Source: Opisthocomus hoazin (Eukaryota; Chordata; Aves; Opisthocomiformes; Opisthocomidae). Taken from it: a stretch of 64,000 nt of DNA. Positions 37,001 to 49,000 of the stretch are shown here, piece by piece. The DNA lies in assembly GCF_030867145.1 (NCBI RefSeq), contig NC_134414.1:133002465-133066464 (forward strand), written 5' to 3'. The translations under genes and the position numbers were made by a program. The notes under the pieces were generated by a model. It was not told the origin of the DNA and ran no database searches. It saw nothing but the letters and a program-made list of their open reading frames with translations. Each line of letters opens with the position of its first letter. Within the stretch, counting starts at the first letter, position 1.

Positions 37001-40000
37001 TGATAAAACACAAAGAATGTTTCATACATGGCAAATGTTGTTCATTCTCTCAAATACGCTACCATAAAGGGAGTGTGAAGGCTGCAGGTTATTCTTTGTT
37101 TGGGTTGATGTTTTTTTCTGCTGATAACATGCCATTAAGACTGGAAATGTTAATGAGGATGTGGTTGTAACGTCTGAGGAAGAGGCAATTCGTATTGATA
37201 TACAAATGTATTAGCAACTTCTTCTTAAAAAGAAGAGTTGGAACCTAAGATAAGAATTATTAGATTACCTTGAGCATAATACTGGGCATCAAATGTGAGT
37301 AGGATTTTTGAAGAGGTGAGGGCACAGACTTGGGTCTGGCTGACTCCATGTAAAGTACAGTTGTCAACAGGGACAGTTAAATGAGATGGAAAGAGGAGGC
37401 TATGGAGTCTTTGCCAAAGGCTTTCTAGGTAAGCCAATTGCTGCTAATAGCGTAGACAGGCTTGAATTGTGAGAGAGAAGAGTTAGCAGAAACAGGCCTG
37501 TGTTTTAGCTGGATCTAGCTAGACTTTCAGATTGAGTTGATATTAGCCATATATGGTAGTGCCTTGAGGTGATTTACAAGCTAAGCCAGCTCCAGACATG
37601 GCAGAGATCAATATTAATGCACATCAGAAATGAGACCAGAAGAATTGCTGTGTAAAGAGATGAGGATGAATGGATAAGCTGTGTGAGCAATTGGCAAAAG
37701 TACGATCTTAGGTATGAAAAAGCTTATTGTTCAGAAGGGAGCTGAGGGTAACTGTCTTCCTGTTACCTGGGGAGATCAGCCTGAGATGTCTTATCTTAAA
37801 AAGCCCTTGTGTAATAAGCAGGTGTATGGTAGTATTGCTCAGTAAATGATCAAGGGGAGTCACTCTTGGACCTCAAATTTATGGGTCTGCATTTGACTCC
37901 CTCCATTAAGTCCGTATCTCAGAACTCCAGCTGTGGCCTCCCTAGTGCTGAGCAAAGAGGAAGGATCACCTCCATCAGCCAGCTGGTAATGCCCTTCCTA
38001 ATGCAGCTCAGGATGCTGTTGGAGTTCTTTGGGTGCATTGCTGGCTCATGCTCAGCTTGGTGTATCCCAAGATCCCAAGATCTTTCTCTGCAGAACTGCT
38101 TTGCAGCTGGTGGGGCCTCAGCCTGTACTGGTGCCTAGGGTTGTTCTGACCCAGGTGCAGGACTTTGCATTTTCCGTTGCTGAATTTCGTGAGATTCTCC
38201 TCAGCCCATTCTCCAGCCTATCCAGATGCCCTTGAATAGCAGCACAACCATCTAGGGTACAAGCCACTCCTCCCAGTTTTGTATCATCTTTGAACGTGCT
38301 GAGGGTGGGCTCTGTCCCAGTGTTGAGGTCATTAATGAAGACTGTTGGTACCCATAATGACCCCTAGGGTACACCACTAGAGACTAGCCTTTAACTGGAC
38401 TTTGTGCTGCTATCAGCGTTCCCTGGGGCCCAGCCATTTAGGCAGTTTTAAATCCATGTCACTGTTCACTTATCTAACCTGTATGTTGCTAGCTTGCCTG
38501 TGATATAGATGATTCAAAGTATGTTGGATGAAATTTTCCTAGGTTAATAGCACAGGCTTTCAAATACATTTGAGCACCTTAAGCAATGTGTAAGTATCTA
38601 ATGGTATTTTAAATGCAGCTAGGCAGGCTAAGTACCCTTGATTTTTCAGATTGTGTTTAGTACCAACTTTGGTAAAACTGAACTGAGTCAGTTTTGTAAC
38701 ACTGTACAATTTATTGTGGCAATCAGTCTACCACTTGAATGTATAGGTCATCACCTAACAGCATTCCCTGAAAGTCTGCATGGCCAGAATTATAGTTACA
38801 ATAGCGCTGTCCCGGTGTTACCCTCGCCTTGGAAATTCAGATAAGTACTTTCCTCCATAAATTTGCTTATAATTAACCCACCGGGCCTGCTATGTTTCCT
38901 CAAGAACAGAACTAGACACTATTTTAATTACAATTAGCAAATATGTCTAAAAGTGATAGACTCCACACGCCACAAATGATCAGTTCTGGCAACATTTTTT
39001 TATGATTTATGTCCAAATGTTTGTGGATTGTCTGGGCTGTCATTTCAAAATTTCTTAACTAACTCATGTTAATTGACAGTTACTCTGTGTGGGTTAAACA
39101 GAAGCTGTTAGTCTATAAACCAAGACTACTTCCTGGGACTGCACACGGAGATCTGATTTTAAAATCTCAGGAAGACACAAAGTAGGATACCTGATAATCC
39201 ACAATAAAGTCAAACTGTACACATACAATGTATCATACATACTACTCCACAAACTTATCCATACACACATACATACATACTACTACAGTAAATTTCACCA
39301 TAGCCTAACAGTGACTGGTTTCAGTTCTTGCATTGTGAGCAACTTTCTTGATGCTGGCAAGCTCATAGGCCCCTTAAGAATTTTTGTTAACATACTAGCA
39401 AAAACTCACAACACGAGGTGCCCATGTCAGCGCTGTTCCTCCTTGTTTAAACTTAATTTCACTCAGTTGACTGTTGCCGATGAAATCATAGATACGCACT
39501 GTCCCTGTGTGGAATGGAGACGGTAAGAATTTATTTCTTGCAATATCACTGACATTTTAAGATTTATGGAGAAAACTCTGTTTATTTAAAGCTGGAGAGA
39601 AAGTTATTAATTTTTCACTTTGGGTATCAAATGCCCATCTTGAAAGACATGACTGATGGTTACAGAGTACCACAGCTAGCATGGTGCTCATAAACAAAAC
39701 GTAAGCTTTCCTCACTCTTTAACTTACAGGCTTCCAAGAGTTGTTAGGGCTGAGGGCTGTGATAAGAAGTCACATGCTGTCCACCATGTGCAATTTTCAA
39801 ATAATCACATAACTGTGGCACACTGTAAGGAAAATCTGTACTGACAACACAGGAGAAGATGATACACTACTACTTGGAATTGCTAGGGAGGAAAATATTT
39901 AAATGCATGAAAATGGGAGATTGTCCAAAGGAAAGCCAATTTCACAAAAGGTGAAATTAACAGATTGGTAGACACACATATTGGTCTGCATAAAATTCCA

Positions 40001-43000
40001 TTCCAGCTGGCATATATCCTGTCATTTGCTCAACTGGTAGGAGTTTGTCTTCGGGCTAGAAGAGCATGCACATTGTATAACACAGGCAAATGACAAGATA
40101 CTGCTGACAAGAATTGAATTAAAGACCTTGTAGCATTTTCTGAGAAGTTTAAATGACATAGGTAATGTTCTGACCAGTGGTTCTTCTTTCAAAGCATGAT
40201 AAAGCTAACCGTGAGAGGCCTAAACTGCAATATTTATATAAGTTAAATCAGTATGGCTGCAATTACATGTTAGCTGTTGTTGAGAGCATGATAGCTACTG
40301 CATTTTCTAAGAAAGCCACAAATACTAATATTCACAATGACTTACACAATGCTAGAGATGTATGTAATTCCTTATAAAACAAAAATCCCAACCCTGATCG
40401 ATCCAGAGCCTTGAATACAAGTGCTGTTATTCAAACCAAATGTCTCATCTTTCCAGCCATTCCTTCAGAACCAACAGAATTTACAAAGCTTCTCATTAAA
40501 AACTTCTGTCATTAAAATCCCAGGATTTAAAGATGGGGCAGCCTTAATGCATTATTTCAAAACGTTAATGATTTGTCATCTCAATTATTAAAGGACTCAT
40601 CCCAGGAATAACAATTGTCTATAAAGTGACACTTGACTTTTCAGGAGCAAATAGGCAACTTCAGTTCAAAATAGAATAGTTCCAAGCCAAGCATCATTGC
40701 TCTTCGAAAACAATAATCACAGTGGTATGAGAGGAAAGGAATAGTGTACTTACGGTCAAGAGCAGTGGTGGCCAGAAGGTATGTAACAGGAGAGACACTC
40801 ATGGCTTCAATTCTTCCAGAGTGAAAGGTATACAGGCACTCTGGATCACGGGTCTGCAGTGCAAAACAGAACAGAAATTCTGCTATATTTTGGAGCTGTA
40901 GTTACAAGGTATTACCAGCCGTACCTACAGTGAACCTGAAAAATCTAGACAGGTGCTTTTTGTGTGAACAAAATTTGGCGTGCATGAGGTACCTATATGC
41001 AATTCTCTTTTTTTTTTAAATTTAAATGATCATAAGTAGAACACGAGCAAAATTAGTGTAGGTACATTATGTTCATTTAAATTTATGTTCATCATTTTCT
41101 ATATAAAATTAAAGGGGAATGCCTTTCATTAAGAGGCTCCAGGCTTGGAATTAATCTTTTTAACAAAGAGCTGTTGGTCTGAAGGCAAAGAAAATGCTCT
41201 CATGTCTAGGGCTTTTGCTGCCTGGGAAACCATTTCGTCATCCAAGGAATTCTAGGTTTTGCAATACATTTTTACATTAGTTTTTATTGTATGCTTTGTA
41301 CATCTTTTATTTATCATTAAATTCTTGGGACATAATTTCACCTGTTGCCACAGAACTTTATTCCACTCCAAGGGATTGTTCCCATTTAGTTTAATATGAT
41401 CAGGAGGAAGAATTAAATGGCCCTGTATTGACTGTGTCCTCTATTTCTCCATCAAAGACATCTCCAGCAGTAACAGTAGTAACCAGTAGGATGAAACACG
41501 TGAACTGCATTTCATCTCCTCCTGTTTTTCCTAGTTCTTTTTGTCATTTAGAGACGACAGTAAGGATTGTTTCAAACACCCATCTAGATAGGATATATCC
41601 ATACTCCTTGAAGTAATTTCCTGTATCCGTGCAACATTTATTACCTGTTTATGAGAATGTAACTCCTTTAAGGTAACTTGAATTTGGCAGCCAAAATTTC
41701 AGGAAACAAAATTGAAATTACTTTTGATAATCCTGTGCAATCATTATAATCAATAACATTATGAAAATAAATATTAAGAAAATTAAAAAAAAAATCCGTT
41801 TCAATGCTAAAATTTTCAGTTGTGCAGCTTCATAAAACACAAACTTCATTGGCAGATGCATCCAGTATAGTTAAAGGAAGTTACTGCAAAGCAACTGAAG
41901 AAATCAGAAAAAAGAAAAGGAAAACAAACTTACCATATTTGAAAAAGTCAGATCCAGCTTCCAGATTGCTCCATTGGTATCCTGAAGAAGAAGAAACAAA
42001 ACATGTAACTTGAATATTTTCAAACTCAATTTGGAAATAAAACTGCCCACGGTGACTCCTTAAAAATTCCTTCATGATTATCATTGTGAAACTGAAATGA
42101 CAGTGTGGTGATGTTGGTCCTGTCAGTCCAGGATAACAGAACTTGGACAACACATTTTGACATTCTCCTGTTCTTATGCAGTTCTGGCCGTGAAAGTCAG
42201 AGTCTCACATGTTACTGTCCTAGTTTAATCCGGCAGCCAGCAGCTAAGCACTAGCCAGCCTCTCGCCCACCCCTCCCCTTCCCACCTTGGAATGGAGCCG
42301 AGAAATGGACAAAAGGTGAAACTTCTGTGCTGAGATAAAGACAGTCTAATAAGACAATAAAGTAAATACTAATAATACTATTACTAATAATGATAAAAAT
42401 AACAATGCAAAACAAACTATATGCAACACAGTTTTCTAACCACTCGACAACCAATTTACAGTCAGTCCCTGAGCAGTGATCACAGAACACCAAACTCCTG
42501 AATTTTGCGAATTTTGCAAAACTCTCCCAAAACACCAAACTCCCAGAAAAGTTTGAACTCTTGGACAAGAGAGGATTCGAACTCCCAGAAAACAAGAAAA
42601 GCCAAAACCTTCCTGGCCCCTGGCCAACCCCCATTCTTAATCTGAGCATGACATGTATGGTACAGAATATTTCCATTGGCCAGCTTGGCTGTCTGTCTGC
42701 CTGTGCTCCCTCCCAGCTCCTGCACACCTGCTCATTAGCTGAATATGAGAAACTGGAAAAAGTCCTTGATTTCATAGCAGCAACTGAAAACATCAGTGTC
42801 ATTAACACTCCTCTCATACTAAATCCAAAACACAGCAGCTACTGAGAGGAAAATTAACTATCCCAGTTGAAACCAGGACAGTTACTTTACACAAAAAATA
42901 TAAAATAGAACAGTTCAGTTTAAAAGTACCTACAAGGATCATCTAGTCGAACTGCCTGACCACTTCATGGCTGACCAAAAGTCAAAGCATATTATTAAGG

Positions 43001-46000
43001 GCACTGTCCAAATGCCTCTTAAACACTGACAGACATGGGGCATCAACCATCTCTCTAGGAAGCCTCTGCCAGTGTTTGAAAGAAGAAGATAGATATATAG
43101 ATATAGATATGTGAGACAAAAATTATACACATATCCAGAAGAAGACTGAATTCTACCAAAAAGAAACATACTGAGTTGTAATAGACTTCTGCTGCTGCTT
43201 AATATCACCTCCCTCATTCTGTGTTTCTCCACAGAGATGTATGTACTGGAGTGCATCTTACCTGAGCATACCAAACAGGCTGTCCACAGTCATGAACTTT
43301 TGACATGAAACTCAGGCTGACTTTCCTGCCAACATGAAGTTCATTCATAGGCTCCACCTCCAATAACCCTGCGTCATCCACAGAATCAGCAGCATCTATT
43401 GTCTCAAAGTTCCACACCTTCATGGCATTAGAAGCATAATAATTTTTGTTATAATAATAGTTTACCATTTGAAATAACACCAAATATATTTAAAGATTAA
43501 CCAAAACTACACATGGCAAAAATTTTGTTAGAATGTAGGCAAGAGCAAAGCTTTTAGAAAATCACTGAAAATTCTTTTTATTTATTAGAGTAAAAGGTGA
43601 TTTATTTACTGCTGTTAAAGAGAGAATGTTGTGTGAACACTCTCCGATTCAAGCATATACACTGTGGAGATGTGCTTTTATTCTGTTTATTCTAAAAATT
43701 CATTCTCACAAAGTAACTGCATTATAAATTCCCTCCATAAATAAGCTCTGATAAAGAAAATATGTAACAGTTACCTGCTGACCAGAAATTTCTACACGTA
43801 AAGGCAGAACAGAAATAAAACTCACCCGAATGAAGCCGTCTTTTCCAACGGTGACAAGCTCTCCTTCATCCAGAACTACATGGCTGACAGGACCACTGTG
43901 ACAGGGCTTGCGTCCAGCTCGACAGAGTTCTGCTTTAATGAGGCCCCCTTCCCAGAGCAGCAAATTGCCCCACTCCGTCCCCGAAATAACCTTCAATGCA
44001 AATGAAGAGAAGCACGTAAGCGCCTGTGCTTAACCATGCAGAAATACTGGCAAGAATCTGGTTAACATGTGTGGCTTCCTTCCATGAAAACATTACATCG
44101 ATAGCAATGTACAAATATTTGCAAGAGAAGGTGTACAGGGTGAGAAGATTCAACTTTTTAGCAATGTGACATAATTTACATGCACTGAAATGGTTAAGGA
44201 TTAGGGGTAACAGACTTGGTATTTCTTTACACTAACATTTTCACTACCTCATTAAAGGAGCCTCAGCTCTAAGCCAACAGAGATCTTTTGTCTGGGAATT
44301 ACAATACTAACCATACTTTCCAATTATTACAAAGCAAGCCAGGTTTTTAGTAAATTTATGTCAATATTAGCTTATCAGAGCACTGCATTGAGGGTCTAAT
44401 TCAAATCACTTTGAAGCAAATAGTAACTCTGCAACTTATTCAGTAGACTTTATATCAAAACCTGAGAGGGAACATAAAATCAATTAAATTTTTTCTTACA
44501 TACCTTCCCATCAGGCAGCTCCACATAACCCGTAATGTCGGTCACTGCTGTTTTTCCAAACCTGCCCAAAGCTCCTTGTAACTTGAGACCAGTGAAAGTG
44601 AAAGCCATCTTCCAGAACCTGAGCATAGAAAAAACATTGCTCTCTGATACAAGATTTCCTAAACCCACTCTTCGGTTGCTCTCAGACATTGTAATAATCT
44701 TATGAGGGACGCCTCTGACGTACGGGCTGTTCATTTATTATTCTTTTTCACAGGAGACCCTGGGGTTTTCTTTTTAAAATGAGATAAAGTTTTGTAACTA
44801 CACAAACATTTTCCCATACTAACCCTATGAAAAAGCTAGGAAGAGGTTTTGCAATAGGCAGAATGAAGATTAAACTACTACTTAAAATCAATAAGTGTAA
44901 AATGCATAGATACATCTTTCCAGCTACAACCAAAACAAGTAGTTAAGGATACCTATTTTACTCTTGCTGTCTTCAGTGTATGATGCTCAACTTTGTAAAT
45001 CCAAGGGACTAAGGTCTTCATTGAATTTCATCCAAGTACTCCCACGGACTTGAGCTTGACTATAAAATCTCACTGAGCCAAAGGCTTTACCCTAGATCTT
45101 TACAGCTATTTCTATTTGATCATTATATTTTTAACAGTATAATACATACCTTTAAATTACTGCATTACAGAAAAGTTAACATCTACTGAAATTAGGGATG
45201 GTTCACTGTGTGCAGGAGACATTACGTTTAAGACAGGTGTTGCACATTGGAATTTGAGACCACATTTGGGTAAAAGGTCATGTTTATCATGTTATAAAAG
45301 CTATGTCAGAGTTTATTCATAGTATTTTTAGCTCTAAAGAAACTTTTATTAGAGATTTGGCCAGACTCTTTTCAGTGGTGCCCAGCGACAGGACAAGGGA
45401 CAATGGGCACAAACTGAAGCACAGGAAGTTCCGTCTGAACGTGAGGAAGAACTTCTTCCCTCTGAGGGTGACGGAGCACTGGAACAGGCTGCCCAGGGAG
45501 GCCGTGGATTCTCCTTCTCTGGAGATATTCAAGACCCGCCTGGACGCGGTCCTGTGCAGCCTGCTGTAGGTGACCCTGCTTCGGCAGGGAGGTTGGACTA
45601 GATGACCCACAGAGGTCCCTTCCGACCCCTACCATTCTGTGATTCTGTGATTTTGTTTTGTCACATTTCCGTAAACAATGTATTCTAAACCACATTCGTT
45701 CTGGGTCTAAATAAGCCATTTGCTATTTCAGACCCACCTTGCAATCAAACTATAGAGAAAATCTCAGATTTTGATCTGATTCCTCTGTTAAAATTCAAAG
45801 AAACTTTAGATGCATTATCATTTGAAAGGTATCATTTCCATTACAATAGCATCCAAATCATGTCTTAAGTCTCTGCTCTATTAACATTGAACACTGGTTA
45901 AATGCAGAACACAAAACTAATCCCTGTCCCAAAAAGCTTGAAGTTGTGCTTTATTACAAAACAATCCATGAACTTACCAGAGAAGGGAGTGCATGGAACT

Positions 46001-49000
46001 AAATCTTTTGTAAGGCTTCGTTACGGGCTTTTGGTGGTATCAGAGGGTTTCTGATCCATGACTTGGCAACTAGTTCTAATGGCTGCCCAAACAGCAGATG
46101 AGTTCAAGAACTCAAAGGTAGAAAGCCCAGAAGGCACAGAATGCATATATGCTATGCTACCAGCTAAAAGACATATATATATATAAATATTTTTTATTAA
46201 TTCTCCCCTATGCTTGCTGAAATTACAAGAACGGAGCCAGTGGTACCAACATTCAGCATTAAGCATCGTCCTTTTTGCACAGCAAAGGTGTTAAAAGACA
46301 CGGCAATTACATTTTTGTAATTGTAATGACCAGGTAAAATAGCACTCCTCATTGGTCCATGTTTGCTAGTGATACATTCCTGTTAGTCATCTTCCACATA
46401 TTATGACTTTAGAATTGATAAGTGTTAATCCTAATCAGTAAACCTACCTGATGTGTCCTGATCCAGATGTAGTTAGTTGCTCTTCATTATCAGCAGAAAA
46501 CGTGACCTTGAAAACATCCTGTGAAAAAGCTTTTGACTTCAACACAATCTTTTCTTGTTTCCAGTCCCAGATAGTCAGCATGTAGTCAGGGCTGCTCCCA
46601 ACACTGGCCAGCAAAGTGCCAGCACTGTTGAAATCACCAAAAACATAGGCTTCCTCTGTTCCACCTGAAGAAACATACAAGCCCCAATACACACACAGGG
46701 AAAAGAGGAAGAAACAACAGGAAAATCTACTTAGAAGGAGCTCAGCTTTCACTGCAGTTATTTTTTTCACTAGGAAATAGCTCTCAGTTGGCTATTTCTA
46801 CTGAACAAGTTTCCTCCCATGCAATAATGAAAAAGCTTGAAACTGGTGTCTTCTGTTTTGCTTTCAAGGACCAAAAGGTTGTATTTCCTTCGAAAGTGAC
46901 CCACGACTCCATCTGCTGGGATCTATAAACACTGGCCCATTTGTGGAAAATGGAAATAAAACTTTTTACACTACCTCGCAGTATTCTGTAGGGCCTCAGT
47001 GAAGGATAATCGTAGATGATGAGGTTTGGCTTCTTTCCTTTTTCTCCAACTGCAAAGTACTGCTTAGTAGGGTGTGCCTTGAAGAAACAAAAGTCCCGTT
47101 GCATGCTGCAATAACACCTCTGTCTCTATCCTGCTAGTTATTGAGTTACTGTATTTACTCACTCATTAGTCAAAAGATAATGCCATAAATACTAGGTTGC
47201 ATTTTTCTGTGCGTTTATTCTGAACAACTGCCAATCTATTGCTCTATATCAGAATGAGGCTACTATGCACACAAAATGGTCAAACCATTATGTACACAAT
47301 GGTATACTGCACATACAATGCAGAACGATGACAAACTGAAATAATTTGCTTTAGCATGCATTCTTTTACTGTTCCTACCTCACTCTACCCACTACCTGAT
47401 CTTTCCATGAGCAGCATTTGTGTCGGCAGCCAGCTACTTCAGCAGACAGCTGCAGAAAAGCCATCCTGAACGACACTGTTCTGAAGACAAAGATGTACCA
47501 CGATTCCCCAGAAAAGGCTGCTTACAACGGAGCAGAACAGTCTGAGGCTGGTATTCTGAAAGCCTTGCTCATTGGAACACAACTGAGAGATGGCAGAGCC
47601 CTTCACAGGGTAAGGTGCATTAAATCCAGAGGAAGCATTTGAGAGTCCAAACTCTTGGCAGGAACTTACTAGAGTGAAATCAGATACTTTTTCTCTTCAT
47701 TTATTTAGGAACTTGATTTTTTAAATCTGAACTATAGGCAAAACACTACACTAACATCAGCTGTGACTAGGAGAGACGAGTGTTCAAAAAAAAAAAAAAA
47801 AAAGTTGATATGAGCCAAAATAAGAATGTAATAGTTCCAAAAACTAAGCCCTGCTGGCACCTATGAGTCCTTTAAGTTAACTGAGCCTGGTACTGAGGTA
47901 TGCAGAAATTTGTCCTCCACCAATTACATTGACAGGCCGAGTAGCCCACACATCCCCCTAATGAAAACCATACTTTCTTGTGTATACGCACGTGCAGCTG
48001 TAAAATCTCCCATCAGGCAACCAAGTGACCATTTCACTTCTAGAAAGTGACTAACATCCTAAAACAAAAACCAAAAGCCATACCGTGATAAACCCAATTC
48101 CACCACCACTGCTGCTCCGGAGATAACTTTGAGATTTAGTTTTCAGGTCCAGGACTACCACTTGGTTGCCTGCGATATACATCAGCGTGTGGCTATCCAT
48201 CGGCAGCAGGTTTACACTTCTGGTGCAGTCGTATCCAAAAGAATGTCTGACAGCAGTTCAGTAAGGAAAAGGTTTGACACTGGCTTTCTAGAAAAGCTTA
48301 CTAAGTGGACAGAAACACTTAAACCAAAACTGAAATGGGAATACTGAATCTGGTGACTAAAAGCCTGATGGTAGGAGATAGTTTTGTTCAGTATACAGTG
48401 AAGGTAACATATATCAAGCCTCTATAACTGAGGGGAAAGCACAAGTGAAGACCAAGTTCATATTCCATCCTTTCATCTCCACTACAGGGCACACCTCTTG
48501 CCTCTGCTGGATCCTTTGGGGCTGCAAGGAATTCATATTCTATCGATGTTCTCTTTTCAAACAAAATGTAGGAGATGTGCATCAGATGACTCAGAACTGT
48601 TCTAGAGACAAGAGATCAAACCAAGGAAGTGCTCAAACTCACTTCTTAAATGTTTACAGGCAGATGTAGAGAAGGGAAAATCCAGTCTTCAATAGCAATT
48701 TGACTGTGTCTGCAGAGACAACCACCAGCACTTGTGAAAGTCAGGTATCATATCCTACTTGACCATACCTAGCAAAGGACTTATTGTAGCTCTTAACTGA
48801 CGGGCATCACTTCCTTCATTCTACCAGTTTAGATCTTCTGAGCACCAGGCTTCAAATCTACCCAGTTTCTTCCTCGCTTCTCCCTTAGCAGTTCTGTAAG
48901 GAAGTATGAGGTACATAGCTGCTCTTCTCCTGCCCTCCCCACAGCTTCTTGGGGCAACACCAGTCTGACCCCACAGAAAGCAAGAGTTTGCAGGGGATAT

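Larger units (their letters stand above)
27267..41981 (-). other. CFAP44: CFAP44 coding exons 10-18: second WD40 propeller with a Glu/Lys insert
   Basis: Exons 41934-41981 (only 48 nt), 40754-40853, 39410-39504, 36675-36884, 35622-35732, 33790-33942, 31714-31935, 31091-31233 and 27267-27537 encode residues about 444-894. WD strands include [40 protein letters not shown] (joined across exons 13/14), and [16 protein letters not shown] in exon 18. Exon 16 contains an insert [20 protein letters not shown] followed by an acidic [12 protein letters not shown] run, and then returns to a WD strand ([16 protein letters not shown]), so a charged loop or helix projects from the propeller. The small exon 10 lies between an LTR insertion and exon 11. 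Confidence 0.92.
43262..48246 (-). other. CFAP44: CFAP44 coding exons 4-9: first WD40 propeller
   Basis: Exons 48084-48246, 46975-47077, 46448-46664, 44504-44618, 43826-43990 and 43262-43417 encode residues about 137-443. WD-type strands are visible: [36 protein letters not shown] (exon 6), [10 protein letters not shown] (exon 8) and [11 protein letters not shown] joined across the exon 8/9 junction to VWNFETID. Block [17 protein letters not shown] at the exon 6/7 junction is among the best conserved parts of the protein. Splice phases are 0,1,2,0,0,0 at the exon ends, all consistent. Confidence 0.93.

Noticed and set aside
42555-42600. GAGGATTCGAACTCCC, which resembles the reverse complement of a tRNA T-arm
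   Set aside because: Lies inside the solo LTR; no acceptor stem, anticodon arm or D-arm can be fitted around it.
47418-47642. 74-codon plus-strand frame in a CFAP44 intron
   Set aside because: No recognised similarity, no promoter or splice signals around it; chance frame.
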